A stretch of DNA of 50,679 nt from Anaerolineae bacterium (GTDB lineage Bacteria; Chloroflexota; Anaerolineae; Aggregatilineales; Phototrophicaceae). Positions 1 to 8,964 of the stretch are shown in pieces (the first letter of the stretch is position 1; every line of letters starts with the position of its first letter). The translations under genes were made by a program, and so were the position numbers. The DNA lies in NCBI GenBank assembly GCA_030950085.1, contig JAUZRW010000018.1:1-50679 (forward strand), in the 5' to 3' direction. The notes beneath the pieces were generated by a model. The model was given only the letters and a program-made list of their open reading frames with translations, did not search any database and had not been told where the DNA came from.

Positions 1-135
1 TCGGATTGGGGCGCTGAACTTTACGCCAACCTCATCTCCATCCTTGAAACGGCTCGCCGTCAGGGGCAGTCTATCTTTGAAACACTCAAGATGATTTTTG
101 CACCACAGCCTGATTTCTCATGGATAGCTGAATAG
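1..135 (+). CDS. C-terminal fragment of an IS66-like transposase (partial at window edge)
   Basis: The frame is open from the first base to a TAG at 133-135 and encodes 44 residues. The stretch LYANLISILETARRQGQSIF resembles the C-terminal end of IS66-family (DDE) transposases, which commonly finish with a similar helix. The last residues (FSWIAE) are written by a sequence that recurs elsewhere in the window: 22 nt at 116-137 match the reverse complement of 32056-32077 exactly. The normal end of the gene may therefore have been replaced by a repeat. Only the 3' end is visible, so I cannot tell whether the element is intact. Confidence 0.6.
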   Translation, partial: SDWGAELYANLISILETARRQGQSIFETLKMIFAPQPDFSWIAE

Positions 136-143
136 ATACAAGA

Positions 144-171
144 AATCTATTAAAACGGGCTTTTATAGATT
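144..171. terminator. AT-rich hairpin after the transposase fragment
   Basis: AATCTAT (144-150) pairs with ATAGATT (165-171), and AAAA (152-155) with TTTT (161-164), with one bulged T and a CGGGC loop. It sits 8 nt past the transposase stop. It could be a terminator or part of the element end. No T-tract follows. Confidence 0.35.
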
Positions 172-308
172 ATAGTGGGTCATTTGACATCGTGAGAGCA
201 AGTTCAACAAAGTAAGTGTGGCGATTTTGTAAGAAATATCTACACATATATAATGACCGTGCATCAGACGCTACCTTTTGCTATTATATTCGATACAATA
301 CATGAGGC

Positions 309-407
309 ACAAAAAAGGGTTGAGCCGCCAAAACGCCAAGACATGCGAAAAAGGCTTGAACCGCCAAGGAATAAACATAAATTGTAGGAGCGTATGGCAA
401 TACGCCC
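309..407. repeat. Family A fragments plus a GTAGG-type palindrome
   Basis: Two stretches with the GAACCGCCAA...ACGCCAAG pattern (about 318-370) match the arm of the dispersed family A repeat. At 384-407 a GTAGGAGCGTAT...ATACGCCC palindrome follows. The open frame that runs through this DNA from 278 is therefore repeat-derived and probably not coding. Bases 136-308 hold no recognisable gene. Confidence 0.6.
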
Positions 408-469
408 AATTAAACGCCAAGAATGTTGTAAGAACGAAACCTATGTATTCGTCCGTAATAGGAGCAAAC

Positions 470-736
470 ATTGTCAACTACGAAACTGAAATGCTCGATA
501 TTTTTCGACAAATGAACGACAGTCAAAAACAAGCCCTTCTCAGCTATGCACAACGGATTGCTACATTAGCAATGGATGACATAGCAAAAATCCGTCATTA
601 TCAAGAAAGTACAACACCGCCCAATACATGGGATGAAATCGGTGTGATGATTGCTGAGGATGGTTGGGAAACCTTGCCGTTGGATATTCAGAAAACAGAT
701 GAAATCATATTTAACCTATTAGATGATGATGTGTAA
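470..736 (+). CDS. Small hypothetical protein, possible AUU start
   Basis: The same frame is open from 278, but its first ~55 codons read through repeat DNA. Candidate starts are ATG 443, ATT 470 and ATG 491. The only good Shine-Dalgarno, AGGAG at 460-464, lies 5 nt before ATT 470, which is the start chosen here (88 residues). The product is a helical, acidic small protein: a DIFRQMNDSQKQALLSYAQR segment followed by a tail ending NLLDDDV. The helix recalls small antitoxin-like or regulatory proteins common in Chloroflexota, but I recognise no family. No partner toxin gene is adjacent. Confidence 0.5.
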   Translation: MVNYETEMLDIFRQMNDSQKQALLSYAQRIATLAMDDIAKIRHYQESTTPPNTWDEIGVMIAEDGWETLPLDIQKTDEIIFNLLDDDV

Positions 737-762
737 TGTGTTTAGTGTTTATTTACCTTTCA

Positions 763-855
763 AGAAAAAGCATAACGCAGAGACGCGGAGAATCAGAGGC
801 GCAGAGAAATTTTTGAATTTGAATCTTTGTGTTCTTGGTGTCTTTGTGGTTCAAA
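763..855. repeat. Family A dispersed repeat (GCAGAG type), copy 1
   Basis: Left arm AACGCAGAGACGCGGAGAAT and right arm ending CTTTGTGGTTCA are roughly inverted copies of one another, each with a period of about 10 nt. The same arrangement recurs at 4593-4775, 5755-5846, 10896-10978, 12331-12411, 12547-12606, 15763-15856 and 29560-29610. Confidence 0.8.
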
Positions 856-865
856 TTGTTCTGAA

Positions 866-925
866 TTCACAGATAACTGAATAGATACTGTTTTTATCAA
901 CGGACGCGATATATCACGTCCCTAC
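866..925. repeat. Repeat-end motif and GGACG palindrome upstream of metH
   Basis: 872-887 (AGATAACTGAATAGAT) is nearly identical to the motif at the end of the transposase fragment (121-137) and at 32056-32077. At 902-920 GGACG pairs with CGTCC, followed by CTAC, which is the reverse of the GTAGGGACG repeats. No B12 riboswitch was recognised between 737 and 1008. Confidence 0.5.
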
Positions 926-1008
926 TCAGAAAAGTTCTTCCAAAATCATCCGAAAACAATTAGCCGCACAAATGGTAGGCAAAGTAAGCGAAAGGCAATG
1001 GTTATAGA

Positions 1009-4000
1009 ATGACGATAGCGACAACACAACACAGACAAAACGATACCTATAGTAAACGGGCTTATCTCGATGCGATTGAAGACCATGTGGTCATTTTTGA
1101 TGGCGCGATGGGAACGAGCGTGCAATCGTATAATCTCACGGCAGAAGATTTCGGCGGCGACCATCTGGAAGGTTGTAATGACTATCTCGTCATCACACGT
1201 CCTGATGTGATTCAGGAGATTCACGAATCATTTCTCGCTGTGGGTAGCGAAGTCGTGGAAACCGATACTTTTCGCGGTAATCGCCTCACATTGACTGAAT
1301 ACGGACTCGGTGAGCAAACCCTAGAAATCAATCGGACTGCGGCGCAAATTGCCCGTAAAGCCTGTGACATTTGGGAAGAAAAAACAGGGATTCCACGTTT
1401 TGTCGCCGGCAGTATCGGACCCAGTGGGAAACTCCCTAGCGGCAATGACCCCGATTTGAGCGATATTACTTTTGATGAACTCGCTGACCTCTTCTATGAA
1501 CAGGCACAAGGTTTGGTCGAAGGCGGCGCGGATGTGCTACTCATCGAAACATCACAAGATATTCTGGAAGTGAAGGCGGCGTTGACAGGCATTGACCGCT
1601 ATTTTGCTGAGAGTGGCACTCGTATTCCCGTACAAGCACAGGTCACATTAGATGTATCGGGGCGTATGTTATTCGGGACAGATATGGGTAGCGCATTGGT
1701 CACACTTGCCCCTTTGCCAGTCGATGTCATTGGGATTAACTGCTCAACGGGACCCGAACATATGCGTGCGCCGTTGCAATATCTAGCCGAACATAGCCCT
1801 TATCCGATTAGTGTCTTACCGAATGCGGGTTTGCCCATTAATGTCGATGGTGAGGCGGTCTATCCGATGGAACCTGAGCCATTTAGCGAAATGGTGGCGG
1901 AATTTACACGGTGGGGCATTAACATTGTCGGCGGCTGCTGTGGTACACGTCCTGAACATCTGGATTTGTTGTATCAGAAAGTACATGGTCACAAACACAG
2001 TGATTTAGTCGAAGGCAAGGCGACGCGCAAACATCCGGTACAGCGTGAAATCGAATTTGCCGCACAAGCCTCATCCGGCATGAAAGCGGCACGGCTTGTA
2101 CAAAACCCTGCCCCGACGCTGATTGGCGAACGAGTCAATAGTCAGGGTAGCCGCAAAGTGAAACGTCTCTTGCTGGCTGATGACTATGATGGCTTAATCG
2201 AAATTGCTGTCGGACAAGTTAATTCGGGCGCACATATGCTAGATGTCTGTGTGGCATTGACCGAGCGCGACGACGAAAAAGCACAAATGCAAGAACTCGT
2301 CAAGAGATTGTCGATGGCTGTCGAAGTGCCGTTGATTATCGACTCGACAGAAGCGGATGTTATCGAAGCTGCCCTTGCCCTCTATCCGGGACGCGGCGTG
2401 ATTAATGGCAATAACTTGGAAAATGGGCGCGAACGGATTGATAAAATTTTGCCCATCGCTGTCAGACATGGCGCGGCTGTTTTGTCGATGACCATTGATG
2501 AAGACGGCATGGCGCATAGTCGTGAGAAAAAGTTCGAGATTGCCAAACGTATCACCGAAATTGCCGTTAATGACTACGGCATGTCTGCTGATGACCAAAT
2601 ATTCGATACGCTGACTTTCCCACTCACGACAGGTCAGGCTGAATTGCGGAATGATGCCGTTGAAACGATTGAAGGTATTCGCCTCATTAAAGAGCATCTG
2701 CCCAACGTAAAAACGGCGCTCGGTGTGAGCAATGTTAGTTTTGGCATGGGCAAGGCAGCACGCGGCGTATTGAACAGTGTCTTCTTGTATCATGCTGTGC
2801 AAGCAGGTTTGGATATGGCGATTGTCAATCCAGCACACATCACACCCTATGCTGAGATTCCCGATGACCAGCGCAAAATCGCCAATGACTTGATTTTCAA
2901 CACCGATGAAGATGCCTTGCCGCGCTTCATCCAATATTTTGAACAAAATGAAGTCGCTGTGGCTGGCAAAGAAATCGTTGACCCGACTGCCGATATGACC
3001 AGCGAAGAGGCGTTACACTGGCAAATTCTGCATCGCAAGAAAGAAGGTGTCGAGGCACTAATTGATGGCTGCCTGACGCGACAAGACGCGGTTGGTGTAC
3101 TCAATAATGTACTATTGCCAGCCATGAAAGAAGTCGGGGATAAGTTCGGCGCTGGTGAATTGATTCTGCCATTTGTGCTGCAATCTGCCGAAACCATGAA
3201 AAAATCAGTTGCCTATCTGGAAAAATTCATGGAGAAGGTCGAAGGCTCAACGAAAGGTGTTATCGTGCTGGCAACCGTCTATGGCGATGTCCATGATATC
3301 GGCAAAAATTTGGTGAAGACTATTCTCAGCAACAATGGCTACACAGTCCATGATATCGGCAAACAAGTCCCTGCCAATACCATCATTGAAAAAGCCATCG
3401 AATACAAAGCTGATGCGATTGGCTTGTCGGCACTGCTGGTGAGTACCAGTAAGCAAATGCCCCTGATTATCAATGAATTGGCACGGCGAAATTTAGCTAT
3501 TCCAGTGCTTGTCGGTGGTGCAGCGATTAACCGCCGCTTCGGTCATCGGATTCTATTTTTGGATGAAACAAGTGAACCCTACGAGGCAGGCGTTTTCTAC
3601 TGTAAAGATGCCTTTGAGGGCTTGAGTGTGATGGATATCCTCATCACAGATAAGCGCGAGGCTTTCCTCCAAAAAACAGTTGACGATGCCTATGAAGAAA
3701 TGGGTAAGAAACGCCGTAAACGCACATTGCCAGAAGGCAAAGTCGCGCAGAAAACGATTGCTGTTGCGCCGAAATTGCCGAATCCGCCATTTTGGGGAGC
3801 AAAAGTCGTTACTGATATTCCCTTAGATGTCGTGCTGCAACACCTCAACAAGCCCGAATTATTCCGCCTGAGTTGGGGCGCGAAAAATCAGCAAGGCGAA
3901 GAATGGAAACAGACGCAAGCCGACTTCGAGACGCGCCTCGCACAGATGACGAAACAGGCGCTACAAGAGAAAATACTCAATCCGGCAGCCGTCTACTCTT

Positions 4001-4575
4001 ACTTGCCCTGTAATGCCGATGGTGACGATTTGGTTATCTGGGATTATGAGCAATTGCCGGAATTACGCGAAGTGGCACGCTTTAGCTTCCCACGGCAACA
4101 AACAGGGCAGTTCTTGTGCATCAGTGATTACTATGAGCCGATTAATGGGCGTGGTGTCGATGTGGTGGAATTGCAAGCCGTAACAGTCGGCGCAGAAGCT
4201 GACCGCAAGTTTGAGGTACTACAGAGCAGCGACCAGTACACAGAGGCTTACTTCTTTCATGGATTGGCGGTACAAGCGGCAGAAGCAACCGCTAACTACA
4301 TGACGAATCTGACACGGGGACAGTTAGCTATCGGGCGCGAACAAGGCAAGCGGTATAGTTGGGGTTATCCGGCTTGTCCTGATTTGGACGACCATCAAAT
4401 CGTCTGGAATCTCATGCCACAGATTGAAAAAGATTTAGGGCTGCAACTCACGGAGTCATTCCAAATCGTGCCAGAACAGAGTACCGTTGCTATTTTCACC
4501 CATCACCCCAACGCGAAGTATTATAGTGTCGGCAACATTGACCGTACCGAGCAAATTTTGGGTGATAAAGCCTAA
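1009..4575 (+). CDS. metH: Cobalamin-dependent methionine synthase
   Basis: This enzyme transfers the methyl group of 5-methyltetrahydrofolate to homocysteine through cobalamin, forming methionine and tetrahydrofolate in the cytoplasm. At 1188 residues all four modules are present. The homocysteine-binding barrel carries the zinc ligands Cys245 (INCST) and Cys310-Cys311 (GGCCGT). The pterin-binding barrel begins near IGERVNSQGSRK at about 372. The B12 cap and Rossmann domains contain DVHDIGKN at 760-767, with His762 as the expected lower cobalt ligand. The SAM-binding reactivation domain carries RYSWGYPACP from 1115. The length is usual for full-size MetH. The ATG at 1009 begins directly before the first conserved segment; the upstream Shine-Dalgarno is weak. 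The gene stands alone between repeat-filled gaps, with no metF or B12 riboswitch seen beside it. Confidence 0.97.
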   Translation: MTIATTQHRQNDTYSKRAYLDAIEDHVVIFDGAMGTSVQSYNLTAEDFGGDHLEGCNDYLVITRPDVIQEIHESFLAVGSEVVETDTFRGNRLTLTEYGLGEQTLEINRTAAQIARKACDIWEEKTGIPRFVAGSIGPSGKLPSGNDPDLSDITFDELADLFYEQAQGLVEGGADVLLIETSQDILEVKAALTGIDRYFAESGTRIPVQAQVTLDVSGRMLFGTDMGSALVTLAPLPVDVIGINCSTGPEHMRAPLQYLAEHSPYPISVLPNAGLPINVDGEAVYPMEPEPFSEMVAEFTRWGINIVGGCCGTRPEHLDLLYQKVHGHKHSDLVEGKATRKHPVQREIEFAAQASSGMKAARLVQNPAPTLIGERVNSQGSRKVKRLLLADDYDGLIEIAVGQVNSGAHMLDVCVALTERDDEKAQMQELVKRLSMAVEVPLIIDSTEADVIEAALALYPGRGVINGNNLENGRERIDKILPIAVRHGAAVLSMTIDEDGMAHSREKKFEIAKRITEIAVNDYGMSADDQIFDTLTFPLTTGQAELRNDAVETIEGIRLIKEHLPNVKTALGVSNVSFGMGKAARGVLNSVFLYHAVQAGLDMAIVNPAHITPYAEIPDDQRKIANDLIFNTDEDALPRFIQYFEQNEVAVAGKEIVDPTADMTSEEALHWQILHRKKEGVEALIDGCLTRQDAVGVLNNVLLPAMKEVGDKFGAGELILPFVLQSAETMKKSVAYLEKFMEKVEGSTKGVIVLATVYGDVHDIGKNLVKTILSNNGYTVHDIGKQVPANTIIEKAIEYKADAIGLSALLVSTSKQMPLIINELARRNLAIPVLVGGAAINRRFGHRILFLDETSEPYEAGVFYCKDAFEGLSVMDILITDKREAFLQKTVDDAYEEMGKKRRKRTLPEGKVAQKTIAVAPKLPNPPFWGAKVVTDIPLDVVLQHLNKPELFRLSWGAKNQQGEEWKQTQADFETRLAQMTKQALQEKILNPAAVYSYLPCNADGDDLVIWDYEQLPELREVARFSFPRQQTGQFLCISDYYEPINGRGVDVVELQAVTVGAEADRKFEVLQSSDQYTEAYFFHGLAVQAAEATANYMTNLTRGQLAIGREQGKRYSWGYPACPDLDDHQIVWNLMPQIEKDLGLQLTESFQIVPEQSTVAIFTHHPNAKYYSVGNIDRTEQILGDKA

Positions 4576-4592
4576 GTTATGGCTAAGAAGAC

Positions 4593-4775
4593 AAAGACTG
4601 AAAATGAACCGCTAAGATGCGGAGAACGCCAAGAAAATCGCTGAAAACGTTCTATTTACCCTAACCTGAGCAAGTGCAGTTTGAGCTACTAAAGACACAG
4701 AGAGTCAATCTCAAAATTATGCTCTGTGTCTCTGATTCTCCGCGTCTCTGTGTTACGCTTTTTCTTTGAATAAAT
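4593..4775. repeat. Family A dispersed repeat, copy 2 (inverted, extended)
   Basis: 4600-4640 carries GAACCGCTAAGATGCGGAGA and 4688-4775 carries the arms AAAGACACAGAG and CTGTGTCTCTGATTCTCCGC, the reverse of the orientation in copy 1. These fill the gap between metH and pfkB. I see no terminator here. Confidence 0.75.
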
Positions 4776-4804
4776 ACTAAGAGCGTATTGAATAAGGACA
4801 TGCC

Positions 4805-5734
4805 ATGCCGGATATTGTGACATTGACTGTCAATCCGACGATTGATAAAAGTACATCCGTTGATAGTGTTGCCAGCGAAGTCAAGATGCGCTGCGCCATG
4901 CCCACATTTGACCCCGGCGGTGGTGGACTCAATGTATCACGGGCGATAAAAAAACTCGGTGGTACATCAACAGCGATTTATACAGCCGGTGGTGGCACAG
5001 GCGCGATGCTAACGACATTATTGCAGCAAGAAGCCATCAATACTTTGCCAATTGCTATAGCCGATAGGACACGCGAAAACCTCACTGTTTATGAAGAATC
5101 GACAGGCTTGCAGTATCGTTTTGGGATGCCGGGTCCCAATGTGACTGAAAGCGAATGGCAAGGGTGTCTCGATGCCGTATTAGCAGCAGAAGCAGATTAC
5201 ATTGTCGCTAGTGGTAGCCTCGCACCGCGAATGCCACAAGATTTTTATATGCAGCTTGCCGAACGTGTGAAGCCGACAAAAAGCCACCTGATTGTCGATA
5301 CATCGAATGAGGCTTTAGAAGCGTGTGCGCGTGCCGGAGTCTTTTTGCTCAAGCCCAATTTGCGTGAACTAGAAATTTTATCTGGGCAGAAATTCAGTAG
5401 CGAAGACCGCTTAATCGAAATTACTCAAGACCTCATCAAAAGCGGCATGACCGAAGTTTTTGTGATTTCGATGGGCGCAAGTGGGGCGCTGTTTATCACG
5501 GCGGATGAGGCTGTTAAAATGCGTCCGCCTGTTGTGCCGATTCGCAGCAAAGTTGGGGCGGGCGATAGTATGGTCGGTGGGATTGTTTGGGCGCTTGCAG
5601 AGGGTCATTCGCTGCATGATGCTGTGCGCTATGGGATTGCAGCAGGTTCGGCGGCTGTCATGACTCGTGGCACAGAACTATGTCGCAAGGACGATGTTTT
5701 TAACATTTATGACCGTATCGCCATTGTCGATTAA
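4805..5734 (+). CDS. pfkB: 6-phosphofructokinase, PfkB/ribokinase family
   Basis: This is an ATP-dependent sugar-phosphate kinase of glycolysis, phosphorylating fructose 6-phosphate at C1. The 309 residues match E. coli Pfk-2 from end to end as I recall it. The N-terminal TLTVNPTIDKS and the glycine run DPGGGGLNVSRAI are the sugar-binding region, GSLAPRMPQDFY is mid-protein, and GAGDSMVGG has the catalytic base Asp254. The tail AAGSAAVMTRGTELC is also typical. A 1-phosphofructokinase or tagatose-6-phosphate kinase is the main alternative, but the GGGGLNV and GAGDSMVG forms and the C-terminus favour Pfk-2. AAGGA lies just upstream of the ATG. The gene is monocistronic, flanked by family A repeats. 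Confidence 0.9.
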   Translation: MPDIVTLTVNPTIDKSTSVDSVASEVKMRCAMPTFDPGGGGLNVSRAIKKLGGTSTAIYTAGGGTGAMLTTLLQQEAINTLPIAIADRTRENLTVYEESTGLQYRFGMPGPNVTESEWQGCLDAVLAAEADYIVASGSLAPRMPQDFYMQLAERVKPTKSHLIVDTSNEALEACARAGVFLLKPNLRELEILSGQKFSSEDRLIEITQDLIKSGMTEVFVISMGASGALFITADEAVKMRPPVVPIRSKVGAGDSMVGGIVWALAEGHSLHDAVRYGIAAGSAAVMTRGTELCRKDDVFNIYDRIAIVD

Positions 5735-5754
5735 CTGCCTCATATTTGATTATG

Positions 5755-5846
5755 AACTGCCAAAACGCCAAGAAAAATCATAACGCAGAGACGCGGAGAA
5801 TCAGAGGCGCAGAGGTGTTTTTGCGCCCATTGCGGTTCATTTTTCC
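5755..5846. repeat. Family A dispersed repeat, copy 3
   Basis: GAACTGCCAAAACGCCAAGA, then AACGCAGAGACGCGGAGAAT and the right arm ending GCGGTTCA. It fills the space between the convergent pfkB and chemoreceptor genes. Confidence 0.8.
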
Positions 5847-5851
5847 TATTG

Positions 5852-7102
5852 CTAATCCTGATACTGCAAGCCAGCTAAAACATTGTTGACTCGTTCGGCA
5901 GCATCTCGTAGGCGCGATACACTACTTTCGACTTGCATCGTGCTACTCACTGTTTCGGTGGTGGCGTGCTTAATGGTTCGCATGGCATCGGTGAGTTGAT
6001 CCATGCCGATAGTTTGCTGACGAGTGCTGGCGGCAATCTGCATCGCTGCCATCGCTGCATCTTCAATGGCGCGTGATAATTCATTAATCGAATCGCCCGC
6101 TTTATTCACCCGTTGTTGCCCCACATCGACACCCTTACTGCCTTCCTCTGTGACCATTACTGCACTATTGGTCGCCCGTTGAATCTCGCCCAAAATTTCA
6201 CGGACTTGAATCGTCGCATCGCGGTTTTGGTCGGCAAGATTACGAACTTCCATAGCGACAACGGCAAAACCTTTGCCCTCTTCGCCAGCGCGTGCCGCTT
6301 CGACAGAGGCGTTCAAGGCTAACATGCGTGATTGGTCAGCTAGATTATTGACTGTCGCAATGATTTCGCCAATTTGCTGCGTATGCTCTGATAATACGAG
6401 GATGTTATCGGCGATATCTTCGACCTGTCGCCGAATGACCTCCATGCCATCCACTGTTTCACGAACCGCTTCTGTACCTGTGCGTGAGATATCGACTGAA
6501 ATTTGGGCAGTCTCGGCAACCGATTGAGCGCGTTCGGCGGTTTCGGTCACGGTAGCACGCACTTCATTGACCGTTGCTGTCGTTTCGGTCACGACAGCAT
6601 CTTGCTCATGCCCCATTTTTATCTGGCGACTTGTGGCATCGAGAATCGCCTGTGTATCGGTATCGAGTTGTGATAGCGCCTGACTGAAATCTTGTACAAC
6701 CGTTTGCATGGTATCGAGCGTGCGATTCATTGCCCAACCCAGATGAGCGAGCATTTGAGCCTCTTTATTATTCACCATAAAGGGCGGAATCGTCAGACGA
6801 GTACGCAAATCACCGTCTGCGACCTTATCCAATGCCCTTGTATAATCGCGCAAAACTTCTGCGGTACGGTGGTAGCCGATATTCTGGTTATACAGCCCTA
6901 GAACAATACCAGCAATGAAGGCTAAAGGTGCAATCAACCACAAGCCGACTGGTAACGTTGGCTCAAGCCAAAAGACAGTCAAGAGCGTTAAGAATGTGGG
7001 AAGAAAGGTTGCCGCAATCGTCATCAACACAAGACGATGGCTCAAGGTTGCTCCTAAACGGCTCGCCCGAGTCGTTTGGGAGATATCGCTTACTTTGGTC
7101 AT
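5852..7102 (-). CDS. Methyl-accepting chemotaxis protein without an extracytoplasmic sensor domain
   Basis: This chemoreceptor-type signalling protein is expected to control a CheA kinase. Of its 416 residues, two membrane helices (about 24-46 and 52-71) are joined by only a few residues, so no periplasmic ligand domain fits between them. A HAMP segment follows (about 72-125). The cytoplasmic coiled coil has its conserved hairpin tip at about 245-300, including LNASVEAARAGEEGKGFAVV and VRNLADQ. Its ATG overlaps the stop of the upstream cheW-like gene by 4 nt, which implies translational coupling. No cheA, cheB or cheR gene is seen nearby. The input may be membrane state, energy status or a partner protein; that is inference. 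Confidence 0.93.
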   Translation of the reverse strand: MTKVSDISQTTRASRLGATLSHRLVLMTIAATFLPTFLTLLTVFWLEPTLPVGLWLIAPLAFIAGIVLGLYNQNIGYHRTAEVLRDYTRALDKVADGDLRTRLTIPPFMVNNKEAQMLAHLGWAMNRTLDTMQTVVQDFSQALSQLDTDTQAILDATSRQIKMGHEQDAVVTETTATVNEVRATVTETAERAQSVAETAQISVDISRTGTEAVRETVDGMEVIRRQVEDIADNILVLSEHTQQIGEIIATVNNLADQSRMLALNASVEAARAGEEGKGFAVVAMEVRNLADQNRDATIQVREILGEIQRATNSAVMVTEEGSKGVDVGQQRVNKAGDSINELSRAIEDAAMAAMQIAASTRQQTIGMDQLTDAMRTIKHATTETVSSTMQVESSVSRLRDAAERVNNVLAGLQYQD

Positions 7103-7680
7103 GAACTATCTGCCTTTCCACCGATGATAAGACGGTCATCGCTAAAGAGCGTTTGAATATCGAGTATCACGAGGCGCTCTGCGGTGACTCCCCGTGCGTA
7201 TTTCATATCAACTGCTGCCACTGTCTCGCGTGGAATCGTCGTCACTTCTTCTATGTAATGCGCCAAGATTGCCAACTGTAAATCTTCTGTTTCCGCAATG
7301 ACTAATTCTGATGGCATATCAGATTTATCTGTCCCAATATTGAAGAAATAGCGCAAATCCAGCACTGTGAGAATGCGCCCACGCATATTAATGACACCGC
7401 GATAGAAATTAGGAATGCTCGGTACACGAGTAATCGACCCGACAGGACGCACGCCGCGCACATGAGCGACATCAATCGCATAGCGTTCTTTGCCTAATTG
7501 AAACGTCAGCACATGATAAGTCTCGTCTTCGCTATAGGTCGCCTCTTGCTTTTGCGGTGTGGCATATACTTTCGCCCGTTGACTAAGCCGCATCTGCAAA
7601 TTATCTTGCTCGCGCTGCGTATCATCTTGATTCAGTTCGTCCCATAGGGCATATAAACGACTTGTTTGATGTTTGTCCAT
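7099..7680 (-). CDS. cheW: CheW-family coupling protein
   Basis: CheW proteins link chemoreceptors to the CheA kinase. The CheW fold spans about residues 54-185 of 193: VLTFQLGKERYAIDVAHVRG, then the conserved loop with RVPSIPNFYRGVINMRGRIL and VLDLRYFF. An N-terminal extension of about 50 polar residues precedes it and could be a linker or docking segment. The ATG at 7680 is the first of a two-gene operon with the receptor that follows, with a 4-nt overlap. Because no cheA is present here, the pair must work with a kinase encoded elsewhere, or may serve a non-motility Che-like pathway. Confidence 0.92.
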   Translation of the reverse strand: MDKHQTSRLYALWDELNQDDTQREQDNLQMRLSQRAKVYATPQKQEATYSEDETYHVLTFQLGKERYAIDVAHVRGVRPVGSITRVPSIPNFYRGVINMRGRILTVLDLRYFFNIGTDKSDMPSELVIAETEDLQLAILAHYIEEVTTIPRETVAAVDMKYARGVTAERLVILDIQTLFSDDRLIIGGKADSS

Positions 7681-7868
7681 GTTTGGCTTGTCATTATGCT
7701 AGGAATATAGCCTCAAGTATACACGGTCACAGATTTGGCGCTGTTAGTTTTTTCTAACCGTGTCCTTAATCGAATAGGATGAATGGACTACAATGGACAT
7801 ACAAATTGGATGCTGGCACGACTACTATGAACGCAAAATAAAAATAGACCGTACATGAGGAAATTTCC

Positions 7869-8780
7869 ATGACAGATAATGGTGTTGATAACAAAGGCGA
7901 AGAAAAAGGAACAGAGAATCTCAAGCGCGGTTTGGCGCAAATGCTCAAAGGCGGTGTGATTATGGATGTGGTCACAGCCGAACAAGCAAAAATTGCTGAG
8001 GATGCAGGGGCGGTGGCAGTGATGGCATTAGAACGTGTGCCAGCCGATATCCGTGTACAGGGCGGTGTTGCCCGTATGAGTGACCCCGATATGATTGATA
8101 GCATCATCAACACAGTCAGTATTCCGGTAATGGCAAAGGCGCGTATTGGTCACTTTGTCGAGGCACAGATTTTGCAAGCACTCGGCGTAGATTATGTTGA
8201 CGAAAGCGAAGTCCTGACTCCGGCTGATGAAGAACATCATATTGATAAGACGAAATTTACAGTGCCTTTTGTCTGTGGATGCCGTAATCTCGGTGAAGCA
8301 TTGCGCCGCATCAACGAAGGGGCAGCGATGATTCGTACTAAAGGCGAGGCAGGAACAGGTGATGTGGTCGAAGCGGTGCGTCATGCGCGTAAGGTTATCG
8401 GGCAGATTCGCCAGATTCAGAATATGAACGAAGATGAATTGTTCACCTACGCTAAAGATATTCAAGCACCCTATCATTTGGTGAAAGAAACGGCAGAATT
8501 AGGACGCTTGCCTGTCGTGAACTTCGCAGCAGGTGGTGTAGCGACTCCGGCAGATGCAGCACTGATGATGCAACTCGGCGTGGATGGTGTCTTCGTGGGC
8601 AGTGGTATCTTCAAGAGTGGCAACCCTGAACAACGTGCCAATGCGATTGTCAAAGCCGTTACACACTACAATGACGCGAAAATCTTAGCTGATGTTAGCC
8701 GTAATCTCGGTGAAGCGATGGTCGGCATTAATGTCAGCGCCCTACCCGATGACCAAAAAATGGCCGGACGCGGTTGGTAA
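7869..8780 (+). CDS. pdxS: Pyridoxal 5'-phosphate synthase, lyase subunit PdxS
   Basis: PdxS makes PLP from ribose 5-phosphate, glyceraldehyde 3-phosphate and ammonia; the ammonia normally comes from the glutaminase PdxT. The 303 residues show the full family pattern: [43 protein letters not shown] with the substrate-binding lysine Lys90, and [11 protein letters not shown] with the second lysine Lys158. A GAGGAAA ribosome site precedes ATG 7869. The downstream neighbour is not pdxT and no pdxT occurs in the window, although the two are often adjacent. A tandem 8-mer repeat and an intrinsic terminator follow. Confidence 0.97.
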   Translation: MTDNGVDNKGEEKGTENLKRGLAQMLKGGVIMDVVTAEQAKIAEDAGAVAVMALERVPADIRVQGGVARMSDPDMIDSIINTVSIPVMAKARIGHFVEAQILQALGVDYVDESEVLTPADEEHHIDKTKFTVPFVCGCRNLGEALRRINEGAAMIRTKGEAGTGDVVEAVRHARKVIGQIRQIQNMNEDELFTYAKDIQAPYHLVKETAELGRLPVVNFAAGGVATPADAALMMQLGVDGVFVGSGIFKSGNPEQRANAIVKAVTHYNDAKILADVSRNLGEAMVGINVSALPDDQKMAGRGW

Positions 8781-8791
8781 CATAGCGATTT

Positions 8792-8815
8792 AGCATTTCA
8801 GCATTTCAGCATTTC
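8792..8815. repeat. Three tandem copies of AGCATTTC
   Basis: AGCATTTC occurs at 8792-8799, 8800-8807 and 8808-8815 without a break, between the pdxS stop and its terminator. It is probably replication slippage in non-coding DNA. Confidence 0.9.
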
Positions 8816-8830
8816 AATATTCTAAACGAT

Positions 8831-8858
8831 GCGCTTCATATGAGGCGCGTTTTTATTT
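8831..8858 (+). terminator. Intrinsic terminator of pdxS
   Basis: GCGCTTC (8831-8837) pairs with GAGGCGC (8842-8848) over an ATAT loop, with one G-T wobble, followed by GTTTTTATTTT. Confidence 0.85.
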
Positions 8859-8964
8859 TCCCACAGAATATCTCCTTATCATTTCTCAATTGTACTGTTA
8901 GCACATCAGCAAATAGATATGCTATACTATCAAACGATAGAGACACAATTTCGAGGAGTATGCT

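Noticed and set aside
278-442. N-terminal extension of the small gene before 443
   Set aside because: The codons read through family A repeat arms and a palindrome and have no ribosome site.
737-1008. Cobalamin riboswitch upstream of metH
   Set aside because: No B12-box or riboswitch core was found; the region is repeat DNA.
2239-2946. 235-codon frame on the minus strand inside metH
   Set aside because: It is a shadow of a fully conserved enzyme on the opposite strand.
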